The notes: generated from the letters alone by a model not told the origin. Counted from the stretch's first letter, positions 45,501-55,188 are shown. The stretch is 64,000 nt of DNA from Arthrobacter sp. SX1312 (GCF_002929295.1 NZ_PJIM01000001.1:186001-250000); one strand, 5' to 3'. A program made the numbers and translations.

Positions 45501-45590
45501 TATAGTGGTGCCGTGCTCTCCTAGATCCTCGCTCCCTCCTGCGCCCGTGGCTGATGCCCGGCAGGACACCGGCCGACCCCGAGGATCTCC
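45501..45590 (+). promoter_or_regulatory. Probable translational attenuator of the ABC-F gene
   Basis: TATAGT (45501-45506) would start RNA on a GTG at 45513: GTG-CTC-TCC-TAG, a leaderless three-codon uORF. Its last bases begin a 9-bp perfect helix, AGATCCTCG (45523-45531) with CGAGGATCT (45580-45588), that buries the GAGG Shine-Dalgarno (45581-45584) of the ABC-F ATG at 45591. A ribosome stalled on the uORF would block the 5' arm and free the site, as in erm and ABC-F leaders. Confidence 0.6.
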
Positions 45591-47324
45591 ATGACCACTT
45601 CCTCCCCGTCTCCGCAGACGACGGCCCATCTCCGCGTGGACGGCGTCTCCAAGAGCTTCGCGGCGCGCCGCGTCCTGACCGATGTGTCCTTCACCGTCGC
45701 CGGGGGCCGCACCGGCCTCATCGGCGAGAACGGGTCCGGCAAGACGACCCTGCTGCGCATCATCGCCGGCCTCCTCTCGCCCGACGGCGGTACCGTGACC
45801 GCGGTACTCCCCGGGGAAGTGCGGCCACGCATCGGCCTGCTGCACCAGGAACCGCCGTTCCCCGCCTCCGCCACGGTCGCGGAGGCGCTCGGGTCCGCCG
45901 TCGCCCCCGTGCGCGCTGCGGCGCACGCCGTCTCGACCGCAGGCCTTGCCCTGGCCGGCGCGCCCGAGGATCGGGCGGCCGCCACCGCGTACGCAGCGGC
46001 CCTCGAGGCGGCGGAACGCGTCGGCGCGTGGGACATCGACGCGCGGATCGCCGCCGTCGTCGCCGGCCTCGGGCTGTCCGCGCTGGCGCCGCAGCGGCCG
46101 ACGGGTGAGCTCTCGGGCGGGGAGCGATCCCGCCTGTCCTTGGCCTGGCTGCTCCTCAGTACGCCCGATGTGCTGCTTCTGGACGAGCCGACCAACCATC
46201 TCGACGATGACACCGCGTCCTATCTGACGACCCTCCTCGAGGACTGGCGGGGTCCGGTGCTCATCGCGAGCCACGATCGGGCGTTCCTGGACGACGTGGT
46301 GACGACCCTCATCGACCTCGACCCCGCCCCACTGCCGCAGGCGGTCGCCGGCCCCCTCGTGGCCGACGGCGACGGCACCGGTATCGGCGTCGTCCGGTTC
46401 ACCGGCACCTACACCGACTACGTGCACGCCCGGCTCGACGCCCGGGAGCGGTGGGAACGTCGCTACCGGGACGAGCAGGCGGAACTGAAACGGCTCCGTG
46501 CCACCGTGTCGGACAGCCACCTGGTGGGCCATGAGGACTGGAAGCCGCGCTCCGAAGGACGCGCCAGCGTCAAGTTCTATTCCGACCGCAATGCGAAGGC
46601 GGTGTCCCGCAGGGTCGACGACGCCACGTCCCGGCTCGTGTCCCTCGAGGGTCGGCAGATTCGCAGGCCGCCCGAGGAGTTGCGGTTCCAGGGGCTCACC
46701 GCAGCCGGTGCACCCGCGACACCGGAAGGAGCGCCACCTGTCCTCACCACGACGGAGGCCGCCGTGCACGGTCGCCTCGCCGCCACGTCCCTGGTACTCG
46801 GCGCGGGGGAGAAGTGGCTCGTCACGGGACCCAACGGGTCCGGGAAGTCCACCCTCCTCCGCCTCCTGGCCCGCGACCTCCCCCCGACCTCCGGGACGGT
46901 GAGTACGGTGCCGGCGCTGCGCATCGGCCTGCTCGCCCAGGACGTCGACCTCCCCGACCCCCACGACCGCGGACCCGGGCGCACTGCGCTGCAGGCCTAC
47001 GACGACGCCGTCGGACCGGTCGGCGAGCAGATCCCGCTGCGGACCTTCGGGCTCGTGCACCCGCGGGACGAGGACCGGCCTGTCGCCGTGCTGAGCGTCG
47101 GCCAGCAGCGCCGGCTGGCCCTCGCGATCCTCCTGGCCGGCCCTCCCGACGTCCTGCTCCTCGACGAGCCCACCAACCACTTCTCCCTGCTGCTGGCCAC
47201 CAAGTTCGAGGCCCTGATCCCCGGCTATCCGGGCACGGTCGTCGTCGCCTCGCACGACCGGTGGCTCCGGCGCACCTGGCGGGGCAGGCGCCTTCAGCTC
47301 ACCGCCCCCGAAGCAGTGCGCTGA
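45591..47324 (+). CDS. ABC-F family ATPase, resistance-type
   Basis: 577 residues with two ATPase domains and no membrane part. First domain: GENGSGKTT (about 44-52), signature ELSGGERSR, Walker B LLLDEPTNHLD. Second: GPNGSGKST, LSVGQQRR, LLLDEPTNHFS; the second signature and final D are altered. A long inter-domain linker with WERRYRDEQAELKRLR helices is the P-site tRNA interaction motif region. ABC-F proteins protect or regulate the ribosome. The linker length and the attenuator-like leader favour an antibiotic-resistance role (macrolide, lincosamide or pleuromutilin type), which is inference. Confidence 0.85.
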   Translation: MTTSSPSPQTTAHLRVDGVSKSFAARRVLTDVSFTVAGGRTGLIGENGSGKTTLLRIIAGLLSPDGGTVTAVLPGEVRPRIGLLHQEPPFPASATVAEALGSAVAPVRAAAHAVSTAGLALAGAPEDRAAATAYAAALEAAERVGAWDIDARIAAVVAGLGLSALAPQRPTGELSGGERSRLSLAWLLLSTPDVLLLDEPTNHLDDDTASYLTTLLEDWRGPVLIASHDRAFLDDVVTTLIDLDPAPLPQAVAGPLVADGDGTGIGVVRFTGTYTDYVHARLDARERWERRYRDEQAELKRLRATVSDSHLVGHEDWKPRSEGRASVKFYSDRNAKAVSRRVDDATSRLVSLEGRQIRRPPEELRFQGLTAAGAPATPEGAPPVLTTTEAAVHGRLAATSLVLGAGEKWLVTGPNGSGKSTLLRLLARDLPPTSGTVSTVPALRIGLLAQDVDLPDPHDRGPGRTALQAYDDAVGPVGEQIPLRTFGLVHPRDEDRPVAVLSVGQQRRLALAILLAGPPDVLLLDEPTNHFSLLLATKFEALIPGYPGTVVVASHDRWLRRTWRGRRLQLTAPEAVR

Positions 47325-47336
47325 CCACGACCCCCG

Positions 47337-48218
47337 TCAGTGGCTCACCGGGAACGGGACGCGGTCGAGGTCCGACGCCGCGATCACCGTCGCCGTGCCG
47401 GCCGTGGCCCGCGCCTGAGCGGCCAGCAGCCCGACGTCGTCGTACCGGGAGGAGAAGTGCGTCAGCACCAGCGTGGCCGCGCCGCCGGAACCGGCGAGGG
47501 AACCCGCCTGCCCTGCGGTGAGATGCAGGTACCGCGCGGCGAGCGGGGCGTCGTCGTCGCTGAAGGTGCTCTCGGTGACCAGGAGATCGGCGCCGTCGGC
47601 GAGCGCGGACGCGCCGTCGCACAGCGCGGTGTCCATGACGAAGGCGAAGCGGCGCCCGGGCCGGTGCACGCTGACGTCGTCCAGCCTCACGGCGCCGAGG
47701 CGTCCCTCGCGCTGCAGGCGCCCGACGTCGGGCCCGGCGATGCCGGCGGCCGCGAGCCGGTCCGGCAGGAACGTCCGCCCGTCCGGCTCGGTGGCGCGGT
47801 AGCCGTACGCCTCGACGCGGTGATGCAGCGTCTCGACCGCCAGCCCGGGGGCGATCTCCCCGGCCGCACCGTGGGGGTGCAGGCGCAGGTCGATGCCCGG
47901 CGTGGCGAGGAGGACCAGGGCGCGCACCACGTCCTCACCGGACGCCGGGTAGTGGAGGTGCACCGGGTGGTCGACGCCGTCCAGCACCATGCGCGAGAGG
48001 ACACCTGGCAGCCCGAAGCAGTGGTCCCCGTGGACATGGGTGATGCAGATGCGGTCGATCCTCGACGCCGCCAGGCCGGCATGGATCAGTTGCCGCTGCG
48101 TGCCCTCACCGGGATCGAAGAGGATCCCCTCCTGCTCCCACTGCAGGAAGTAGCCGTTGTGGTTGCGGGTCCGGGTGGGCGCCTGGGAGGACGTACCGAG
48201 GACGACGAGCTCTCGCAT
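47337..48218 (-). CDS. rnz: Ribonuclease Z
   Basis: 293 residues. Metallo-beta-lactamase fold with the zinc motif THVHGDHCFGLPG (61-66) and, further on, VMDTALCDGASALADGADLLVTESTF and LTHFSSRY (His ligand). It cuts the 3' trailer of tRNA precursors. The N-terminal MRELVVLGTSSQAPTRTRNHNGYFLQW is typical. It is convergent with the ABC-F gene, 12 bp apart. In organisms whose tRNA genes encode CCA the enzyme has other RNA substrates too. Confidence 0.9.
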   Translation of the reverse strand: MRELVVLGTSSQAPTRTRNHNGYFLQWEQEGILFDPGEGTQRQLIHAGLAASRIDRICITHVHGDHCFGLPGVLSRMVLDGVDHPVHLHYPASGEDVVRALVLLATPGIDLRLHPHGAAGEIAPGLAVETLHHRVEAYGYRATEPDGRTFLPDRLAAAGIAGPDVGRLQREGRLGAVRLDDVSVHRPGRRFAFVMDTALCDGASALADGADLLVTESTFSDDDAPLAARYLHLTAGQAGSLAGSGGAATLVLTHFSSRYDDVGLLAAQARATAGTATVIAASDLDRVPFPVSH

Positions 48219-48260
48219 GCCCTCAGTCTCGCACCGGGACGGTGGACGGGGGCAGGAGCG

Positions 48261-48944
48261 TCAGAGCCGCGCGATCCCCAGGCCTGCGATGAACACCCCG
48301 GCGACCAGGAGCGTGATGCCCGTGATCGTCTGGCTGTGGTGCTGCAGCCACAGGTCCAGGCGGGTCAGTAACGCGTCCGCACGCTCGGGCCGTCGCATCC
48401 GCAGGACGATCGGGACGACGATCTCCGACTGGGCGATCAGGACGTACGCGAGGACGACCAACGTGCCGGCGAGCGGCCCGAGGCCCTGGAGGCCGATGAG
48501 TGTGCCTGCGGTCAGGGACAGGAGTATCGCCTTGGGGCGCAGATTCAGGGCCAACCCCAGGACGAGGAACTCCCAGGAACGGGCCGAACCGACCCGGGTC
48601 CGCATCCTGCCCCGGGCCGCGCTGTCGGTTCCGCGGGTGTGTGAGAGGAGATAGATGCCGTAGCCGATCAAGGCGGCCGCCACGACCAGGCCGACCAGTG
48701 CCACCTTCACATTCTGGTCAGGGCCTTCCCGGACCGGCAGGAATCGCAGGCCGACCGCAGCACCGCCTACCAGCAGGAGGGCTCCGGCGAAGCTCCCGAT
48801 GAGGAAGGACCACGCACCGCGAAGGGCGTTGGACGAGAGGAGGATGATGATGGTGACACTGGCTGGCACTGTGCTCATCGTCCCCGCGAAGGCGACGGGC
48901 AGCAGGCTGATCAGGAGGCTCAGCATCCGGGGCTCACGGGGCAT
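48261..48944 (-). CDS. GAP-family (Sap) membrane protein
   Basis: 227 residues with six predicted helices: about 8-28, 32-55, 75-98, 128-148, 155-178 and 205-225. The motif LPVAFAGTMSTVPASVTIIILLSSN and WEFLVLGLALNLRPKAILLSL match the GAP/SfLAP family (Sap in mycobacteria), linked to export or addressing of glycolipids. A later Met at 48926 is an alternative start. It lies 21 bp after the AI-2E-type gene, likely one operon. The cargo is unknown. Confidence 0.8.
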   Translation of the reverse strand: MPREPRMLSLLISLLPVAFAGTMSTVPASVTIIILLSSNALRGAWSFLIGSFAGALLLVGGAAVGLRFLPVREGPDQNVKVALVGLVVAAALIGYGIYLLSHTRGTDSAARGRMRTRVGSARSWEFLVLGLALNLRPKAILLSLTAGTLIGLQGLGPLAGTLVVLAYVLIAQSEIVVPIVLRMRRPERADALLTRLDLWLQHHSQTITGITLLVAGVFIAGLGIARL

Positions 48945-48965
48945 CCGGGCCGGAGCCGGGGGATG

Positions 48966-50126
48966 TCATGCCTGCTCCTCGCGTGGGGCGGAGGGCCTCG
49001 TCCTCCGCTGGGCCCGCTGGGCCCGCCGGGTGCGCGTCTCGCTGTCTTCGTTCTCGAGGATCTCCTTCAGATCGGATCTGTCTCCGGTCAGAGCCCTTCG
49101 CCATGCCATCGACGGGTCCGCGTCGATGAGGACCGCCCGGACCAGCAGGGTCAGCGGTACGGCCAGAATGGCACCCATCGGGCCCAGGATCACGGCCCAG
49201 AAGAGGACGGAGACGAAGGTCAGGGTCTCGCTGAGGGACACCACATCACCGATGTACTTGGGCTGGATGATGGACTGGATGGCCCCGTTGATGACGCCGT
49301 AGACGATGATGACGCCGATGACGGTCGGCCAGCCCCCACTGAGGAATCCGAAGAACAGTGGAGGGATGATGGCGATGAAGTAGCCGACGTTGGGGATGAA
49401 GCTGCAGATGAAGGAGAGCAGGCCCCACAGGACGGCGCCCGGGACCTGGAGGAGGACGAGCGCCAGCCAGTTGAATGCACCCTGGGCAACACCGAGCACC
49501 GTCGTCGCGACCATGTATCGGCGCGCGCCGGCCGCGAATCCCACGAGCGCGGAGACCAGCGCCGGGCGGTGGGGGGTCAGGTAGGTGAGGAGCGCCGGCA
49601 CCCGGGACCCGTCGAACGCCATGAGGATCAGCAGGGTCAGGAGCACCACGAGACCGCTCACCACGCTCGTGATGCCGCCCAGCAGGCCGCTGACGAACCC
49701 GATGATGCGCTCCGGCGTGAACCCCTCCTCGCCTGCGTCCGCCTGGTCCGCACCGAATCCCGCCGACGCCAGCAGCTCGGAGACGGCGACTCCCACCTGC
49801 TCGAGTTGCGCCGCGTACCGGGGCAGGAGGGCGGAGAACTGTACGAGGGCCAGGACCAGGACCACCGCGAAGGCGAGGACGAGGGCAAGGACGGCAGCGA
49901 TCGACGCGGCAGTGGCGATTCCCCGCGGGTATCCCCGCCGACGCATCCTGCTACGGAGCGGGTGGACGCACAGCGTGAGGACGAACGCCAGGAACGCCGG
50001 GACGAAGACATCCCTCATGGCGGCGATCCCGAACGCGGCCGCGGTCGCTCCACCGAGGGCGAGCAGGACGGTGGTGCTGCGCGGGAGGCCTGATCGTGGA
50101 TCGGCAGCGGACGGGTCCGGCACCAT
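48966..50126 (-). CDS. AI-2E (PerM) family transporter
   Basis: 386 residues from the ATG at 50126, chosen for AGGAGAAAG about 10 nt upstream. Eight hydrophobic segments; the repeated FVPAFLAFVLTLCVHPL, LLPRYAAQLEQV soluble region and GPMGAILAVPLTLLVRA are signatures of the family (known as autoinducer-2 exporters, and as Na+/H+ antiporter-like proteins). The substrate cannot be told. It is upstream of the GAP-family gene in a probable operon. Confidence 0.85.
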   Translation of the reverse strand: MVPDPSAADPRSGLPRSTTVLLALGGATAAAFGIAAMRDVFVPAFLAFVLTLCVHPLRSRMRRRGYPRGIATAASIAAVLALVLAFAVVLVLALVQFSALLPRYAAQLEQVGVAVSELLASAGFGADQADAGEEGFTPERIIGFVSGLLGGITSVVSGLVVLLTLLILMAFDGSRVPALLTYLTPHRPALVSALVGFAAGARRYMVATTVLGVAQGAFNWLALVLLQVPGAVLWGLLSFICSFIPNVGYFIAIIPPLFFGFLSGGWPTVIGVIIVYGVINGAIQSIIQPKYIGDVVSLSETLTFVSVLFWAVILGPMGAILAVPLTLLVRAVLIDADPSMAWRRALTGDRSDLKEILENEDSETRTRRAQRAQRRTRPSAPREEQA

Positions 50127-50387
50127 GGGATCTCTTTCTCCTGAAGGGATGCGGTGGGTCTGGCCTTCATTGTGGGCGCGGGAGAAGGCGGGGGGTCTCA
50201 CCTCCCATGGATGAGACAGGGAATCGGCCATTGACATGGCGCCCGGATCGGCGGGGCTGTGCCTCCGGCGGGCTCGGCTCTGGACCGACCGGCGGACCCG
50301 GGAAAGAATGGGGATCGTGTCCGCACACGCGCCGGCAGGACGTCGGCGGGCTCACCGACCGGGCACGACGTCGAAGGAGTGCCCATC

Positions 50388-51257
50388 GTGGAGTACACAG
50401 CAGCACCGGACGCGCCTCCGCCCGGCGCCATGCTCACGGCGACCCGCTCGTGGAAGCAGGGCTCGTGGCACACCCCGTCCCGGGCCCTGCTCCCGGCCGC
50501 CCTGGTGTCCCTCGCCGGCTTCGTCCTGCTCGTGCTCCACCAGCCACTGGCCGGGTACGGGCTGCTGGCCGCGGCGCTCGCGGTGGCCGCCGCCGTCGAC
50601 CGCGCCCTGTTCCGGGACCTGGCGCTCATCGCCTTCGGTATCACCGTGATGACCTTCGTGCCCATCACCACGGACATCAGCATGGGGCACATGGCGGTCA
50701 TGGGTTCGGCGATGATCCTCGCCGTCGGCGTGCCCTATACTGTCTCGCGCTTCGTGTACCGCGATCATGCGGTCACCTTCCCCCTGCGGACCGGCGAGCC
50801 CTGGACCCGCACGGAGAAGTGGTACCTGCCCGTCGTCGTCGTGATGGGCTATGCCCTGCTGCCCTTCTACATGATCAGCACCGGCGTCTACACGAACTGG
50901 CCGGCGGCGTCGGAACCGGCGGAGATCGCCCGCCTGTTCGTCGGCACCAACGGGCTCGGGATCTGGGACGAGCTGTTCTTCATCTGCACGGTCTTCGCGC
51001 TCCTGCGCCGGCACCTGCCCATGGTGCAGGCCAACGTGCTGCAGGCGGTCCTCTTCACCTCGTTCCTGTGGGAGCTGGGCTTCAGGGCGTGGGCGCCGCT
51101 GTTCATCGTCCCGTTCGCGCTCCTGCAGGCCTTCATCTTCACCCGGACGCGCTCGCTGTCCTACATCATCTGTGTGCACCTCCTGTTCGACTTCGTGCTG
51201 TTCCTCGTCCTCCTCCACGCGCACAACCGGGCGTGGTTCGACATCTTCGTCTACTGA
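50388..51257 (+). CDS. CPBP-like intramembrane protein
   Basis: 289 residues from the GTG at 50388, after AAGGAG; an in-frame GTG at 50379 is too close to the site. About eight hydrophobic helices. The region GLGIWDELFFICTVFALLRRH and CVHLLFDFVLFLVLLHAHN resembles CPBP (Abi) proteases, but the usual EExxxR motif is DELFFIC, so the active site is atypical. CPBP members cut or bind membrane proteins. It overlaps the convergent formylglycine-generating enzyme gene by 7 bp. Confidence 0.6.
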   Translation: MEYTAAPDAPPPGAMLTATRSWKQGSWHTPSRALLPAALVSLAGFVLLVLHQPLAGYGLLAAALAVAAAVDRALFRDLALIAFGITVMTFVPITTDISMGHMAVMGSAMILAVGVPYTVSRFVYRDHAVTFPLRTGEPWTRTEKWYLPVVVVMGYALLPFYMISTGVYTNWPAASEPAEIARLFVGTNGLGIWDELFFICTVFALLRRHLPMVQANVLQAVLFTSFLWELGFRAWAPLFIVPFALLQAFIFTRTRSLSYIICVHLLFDFVLFLVLLHAHNRAWFDIFVY

Positions 51258-52222
51258 GGGTGGGTCGCGGAGTCTCCGAGCGAACGTGCGCACCGGAAGC
51301 CGATGTGCGAGGTCGCCGTGTCCTCGGTCTGGGGGGAGCGGGCGGCCGGGCGGTAGCGCAGGCAGTATTCCGGAGCGCAGAGGTGTGAGCCTCCCTTGAG
51401 GACGCGGCGTGGGATGCCGGACCCGGGCTCCGCGCTTTCGGCGGCCCGGTCCCGGTGCGGAGTACACGCGCAGCCGCTGACCTGGTGGGTCGCTGCCGCC
51501 TCCACCGTGTCGTGGCGGGCCGAGTAGTAGGTGCCGGTCCATTCCCAGACGTTCCCGATCATGTCGAGGAGCCCGTACCCGTTCGCGGGGAACGTCCCGA
51601 CGGGGGAGGTTCCCCTCCACCCGTTCGCTCCCGTCCGAAGGTACGGGAACCGTCCCTGCCACGTGTTGGCCATCAGCACACCGTCCGGCCTGACCTCGTT
51701 CCCCCACGCATAGGTGAACGCGTCGGACAGTCCGCCCCGGGCGGCGAACTCCCATTCCGCTTCCTCCGGGAGCCGTTTGCCGGCCCAGGCCGCATAGGCG
51801 CCGGCGTCGGTGAAGGACACCTGCACGACCGGGTGGTCCTCCTTGCCGTCGATGGAGGATCCGGGCCCCAGCGGCCGCTGCCAGCACGCACCCGGGACCC
51901 AGCGCCACCACTGTCTCCAGTCGCCCAGGTCCACCGGGCCGGGTGACGGGGTGAAGACCAACCCGCCCGGGGCCAGGTCACGGGGGGAGAGGCCGGGGAA
52001 CTCGACCGGGTCCAGCGGCCGCTCGGCCACGGTCACGTACCCCGTTGCCGCAACGAACTCGGCGAATTCCGCGGTGGTCACGGGACGTTCATCCAGCTCG
52101 AAGGGTGGCACGCGGACCCGGTGTGCGGGGCCCTCGTCGGCGTAGAACTCCTCCGATCCCATGCGGAACTCGCCGGCCGGAATGTGCAGCATCGTCGGAG
52201 TCACAGGCATACCGGGCGTCAT
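51251..52222 (-). CDS. Formylglycine-generating enzyme (SUMF1 type)
   Basis: 323 residues. The aerobic formylglycine-generating enzyme converts the sulfatase Cys to formylglycine. Seen: FRMGSEEFYADEGPAHRVRV, RPVTTAEFAEFV, RLPEEAEWEFAARGG, GNVWEWTGTYY and, near the C-terminus, KGGSHLCAPEYCLRYRPAAR with the two copper-binding cysteines. ATG 52222 directly abuts GGGAAGG; ATG 52210 is an alternative with better spacing. It is divergent from the arylsulfatase gene 217 bp away, its evident client. Confidence 0.92.
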   Translation of the reverse strand: MTPGMPVTPTMLHIPAGEFRMGSEEFYADEGPAHRVRVPPFELDERPVTTAEFAEFVAATGYVTVAERPLDPVEFPGLSPRDLAPGGLVFTPSPGPVDLGDWRQWWRWVPGACWQRPLGPGSSIDGKEDHPVVQVSFTDAGAYAAWAGKRLPEEAEWEFAARGGLSDAFTYAWGNEVRPDGVLMANTWQGRFPYLRTGANGWRGTSPVGTFPANGYGLLDMIGNVWEWTGTYYSARHDTVEAAATHQVSGCACTPHRDRAAESAEPGSGIPRRVLKGGSHLCAPEYCLRYRPAARSPQTEDTATSHIGFRCARSLGDSATHPQ

Positions 52223-52438
52223 CCTTCCCGTTCCGCAGGGGCCGGCCGCTCCGTCAGGTGGGGACCGGATGCTCGTCACTGGCCATGGCGGGACCGATGC
52301 TACCCGCTGTCGCACCATCCCTCCAGAGGCCGTCCGACGCCCACGGTCGAGGGTTCATTCCTTTGGGGTGAGGCGGAGGCCGGCCGGTCGGGGCAGGGTG
52401 AGTGAGCGAGCCCGCAGACCACCACCCCGAGGAGTCCC

Positions 52439-54799
52439 ATGTCCATCACGGAGTACAACCCAGGCGACCGCTTCCCGGGCGTGATCGGGCGGACCATCGA
52501 GGAGTCGAAGCAGGCCTGGCCCGCTCCTCAACGGGCTCCCGAAGGAGCGCCGAATGTGTTGCTCGTCGTCCTCGACGACGTCGGCTATGGGCAGATCTCC
52601 TGCTTCGGCGGTCTGGTGGAGACACCGAACATCGACCGCGTGGCGGCGAACGGTCTGCGGTACGCGAATATGCACACCACGGCACTGTGTTCACCGAGTC
52701 GGTCGTGCATCCTGACCGGCCGCAACCATCATTCCAATGGAGTTGCCAGCATCATGGAGCTGGCCACCGGCTTCCCCGGCTACGACGGCCGGATGCCGTT
52801 CGAGAACGGCATGCTGCCGGAGATGTTGATCGACCACGGCTACAACACGTTCTGCGTGGGAAAGTGGCATCTGTCGCCGTCGGAGGACAATTCCCCGGCC
52901 GGGCCGTTCCACCGCCGGCCTCTCGGGCGGGGATTCGAGCGCTATTACGGGTTCCTCGGCGGTGAGACCAACCAGTGGTATCCGGATCTCACGCAGGACA
53001 ACGCGTCGGTCCAGCAGCCGCGGCTGCCCGAGGACGGTTACCACTTGAGCGAGGACCTGGCGGACCAGGCGATCAGGATGATCCTGGACAGCGAGGCCAA
53101 CGCGCCGGACAAGCCGTTCTTCATGTATTACGCCCCCGGTGCGGGCCACGCCCCGCACCACGTGCCGAAGGACTGGGCGGACCGGTACCGCGGCCGGTTC
53201 GACGAGGGGTGGGACGCGTATCGGGAATCGGTGTTCGCCCGCCAGAAGGAGATCGGCCTGTTCCCGGCCGACGCCGAACTGTCCCCCCGTGACCCTGATG
53301 TCCCGGAGTGGAACTCGCTGAACGACGACGAGCGTCGGTTGTACGCCCGGATGATGGAGGTCTACGCCGGTTTCGTCTCGCATGCGGACCACCACTTCGG
53401 ACGCGTGCTGGACACTCTCCAGCAGATCGGCGAGCTCGAGAACACGCTGGTCATGGTCATCTCGGACAATGGCGCCTCGGCCGAAGGCGGCGTGACGGGC
53501 TCCTTCAACGAGATGCTGTTCTTCAACCAGGTCCCCGAGAACTTCGAGGACAACCTTGCGATGATCGACGAACTGGGCGGCACCCGGGCCTACAACCACT
53601 ATCCGTGGGGATGGACGTGGGCGGGCAACACGCCGTTCCGCCGCTGGAAGCGGGAGACGTACCGTGGTGGGGCGACCGACCCGTTCGTCGTCGCCTGGCC
53701 GGCGAGGATCGCGGCACGCGGCGAAGTCCGCAGCCAGTACGCCCACGCGATCGACCTGGTCCCCACGGTCCTCGACGCCCTGCGTTTCGAGCCGCCGGCC
53801 GCCGTGCGCGGAGTTCCCCAGGCCCCGATCGAGGGGGTCAGCTTCGCCCGTTCCTTCGACACGGCGGATGCGCCGACCGGCCACACCACGCAGTACTTCG
53901 AGATGTTCGGCCACCGGGCGATCTATCACGACGGGTGGCGGGCCGTGTGTCCCTGGCCGGGACCGAATTACACGGAGGCCGCAGCCGCGGGACGCCGGAT
54001 GGGCGGGCTGATCACCCCGGAGGTCCTCGAGCAGCTCGACGCGAGCGGATGGGAGCTCTACGACATCACGGAGGATCCCACCGAGTCGTCCAACATCGCT
54101 GCCGAGCACCCGGACCGACTGCGACACCTGATTGCCCTGTGGTGGGAGGAAGCCGAGAAGTACAAGGTCCTGCCTCTGGACGGCTCGCTCCAGGAACGCC
54201 TGACGACCGAGCGTCCGCAGACATCGAGGCCCCGCAGCCGCTTCACCTATCACCCGCACACCTCGCTGGTCCCTGCTTTCGCAGCCCCGCCGGTCCTCAA
54301 CCGACCCCATTCCATCGAGGCCGACGTCGACATCCCCACCGATGGCACCAGCGGCGTCCTCATCGCCCAGGGTGGGGATGCCGGTGGGTACACCTTCTTC
54401 ATGGACGACGGACGCCTGCGGTACGTGTACAACTACGTCGGCCGCGAACGGTTCGAGGTGTCCTCCTCCGAGCCCCTGTCCCCGGGACGGCATGTCCTCC
54501 GCTACGAGTTCGAGCCCACGGGCCGGCCCGACTTCACGGTGGGCAAGGGAACACCCGGACGCGCCCAGCTCTACATCGACGGCACCCTGGTCGGGAACGC
54601 GGACTTCCCCTACACCACGCCGCTCCTCTTCGAACTCGAAGGCCTCAGTTGCGGGTACGACTTCGGCGCCCCGGCAGCCAAGCACTATTCGCCACCGTTC
54701 AGCTTCACGGGCGCGATCCACTCGGTCACGATCGAGGTCTCCGGCGAGCTGATCCGTGACAACGACGCCGACATAGCCCGGCTGATGGCGCAGCAATGA
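52439..54799 (+). CDS. Type I arylsulfatase
   Basis: 786 residues. The sulfatase signature is TALCSPSRSCILTG, with Cys84 the formylglycine precursor and Arg88; metal ligands are in LLVVLDDVGYG (DD about 46-47) and MVISDNGASAEGG; GKWHLSPSEDN is the second signature. No secretion signal is seen, so it may act in the cytoplasm. After about residue 600 a beta-rich C-terminal domain follows (SIEADVDIPTDGTSGVLIAQGG, then HVLRYEFEP), like large alkyl/aryl sulfatases of actinobacteria. It hydrolyses sulfate esters; the substrate is unknown. fmdB/fmdA follow directly. Confidence 0.93.
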   Translation: MSITEYNPGDRFPGVIGRTIEESKQAWPAPQRAPEGAPNVLLVVLDDVGYGQISCFGGLVETPNIDRVAANGLRYANMHTTALCSPSRSCILTGRNHHSNGVASIMELATGFPGYDGRMPFENGMLPEMLIDHGYNTFCVGKWHLSPSEDNSPAGPFHRRPLGRGFERYYGFLGGETNQWYPDLTQDNASVQQPRLPEDGYHLSEDLADQAIRMILDSEANAPDKPFFMYYAPGAGHAPHHVPKDWADRYRGRFDEGWDAYRESVFARQKEIGLFPADAELSPRDPDVPEWNSLNDDERRLYARMMEVYAGFVSHADHHFGRVLDTLQQIGELENTLVMVISDNGASAEGGVTGSFNEMLFFNQVPENFEDNLAMIDELGGTRAYNHYPWGWTWAGNTPFRRWKRETYRGGATDPFVVAWPARIAARGEVRSQYAHAIDLVPTVLDALRFEPPAAVRGVPQAPIEGVSFARSFDTADAPTGHTTQYFEMFGHRAIYHDGWRAVCPWPGPNYTEAAAAGRRMGGLITPEVLEQLDASGWELYDITEDPTESSNIAAEHPDRLRHLIALWWEEAEKYKVLPLDGSLQERLTTERPQTSRPRSRFTYHPHTSLVPAFAAPPVLNRPHSIEADVDIPTDGTSGVLIAQGGDAGGYTFFMDDGRLRYVYNYVGRERFEVSSSEPLSPGRHVLRYEFEPTGRPDFTVGKGTPGRAQLYIDGTLVGNADFPYTTPLLFELEGLSCGYDFGAPAAKHYSPPFSFTGAIHSVTIEVSGELIRDNDADIARLMAQQ

Positions 54800-54861
54800 G
54801 ACAGGAGTGCAGGCTCGCGCCCGGCGAGAGCACGTCCTGCGGACCCGGGAAGGTGCACTGA

Positions 54862-55152
54862 ATGCCGATCTACGAGTACCGCTGCCCTCGATGTGAGGTG
54901 TACGAGGTCATCCGCGGCATGGGGGAGGCTCCTGCGGAGGATGCCTGCCCGACCTGCGGGCAGCCGGCCCGGCGGAAGATCAGTGCACCCCATGTCTCCA
55001 GAACGGGAACTCCGGCCTTCCAGCTGATCGACTCGACCATGCGCAGTGCGTCGGATCCCCGGGTGGTCTCCGGGGCGCTCCCGTCCACGGGCACGAACGC
55101 CGGCCCCCCCTACTCGTCGAATCCGCTGCACCAGAAATTGCCGCGCCCCTAG
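54862..55152 (+). CDS. fmdB: FmdB-type zinc ribbon protein
   Basis: 96 residues. The N-terminal zinc ribbon is MPIYEYRCPRCEVYEV ... CPTCGQPARR (CxxC pairs at about 8/11 and 30/33). FmdB accompanies formamidase operons; it is thought to regulate or assist. It lies 62 bp after the arylsulfatase and 36 bp before fmdA, so the three may be co-transcribed. Confidence 0.85.
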   Translation: MPIYEYRCPRCEVYEVIRGMGEAPAEDACPTCGQPARRKISAPHVSRTGTPAFQLIDSTMRSASDPRVVSGALPSTGTNAGPPYSSNPLHQKLPRP

Positions 55153-55188
55153 TCATGGAGCGCGGCGCGACTCATCAAAGGAGATGAA

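Noticed and set aside
52691-54796. 701-codon minus-strand frame opposite the arylsulfatase
   Set aside because: Shadow of the sulfatase; no start context and no recognisable domain.
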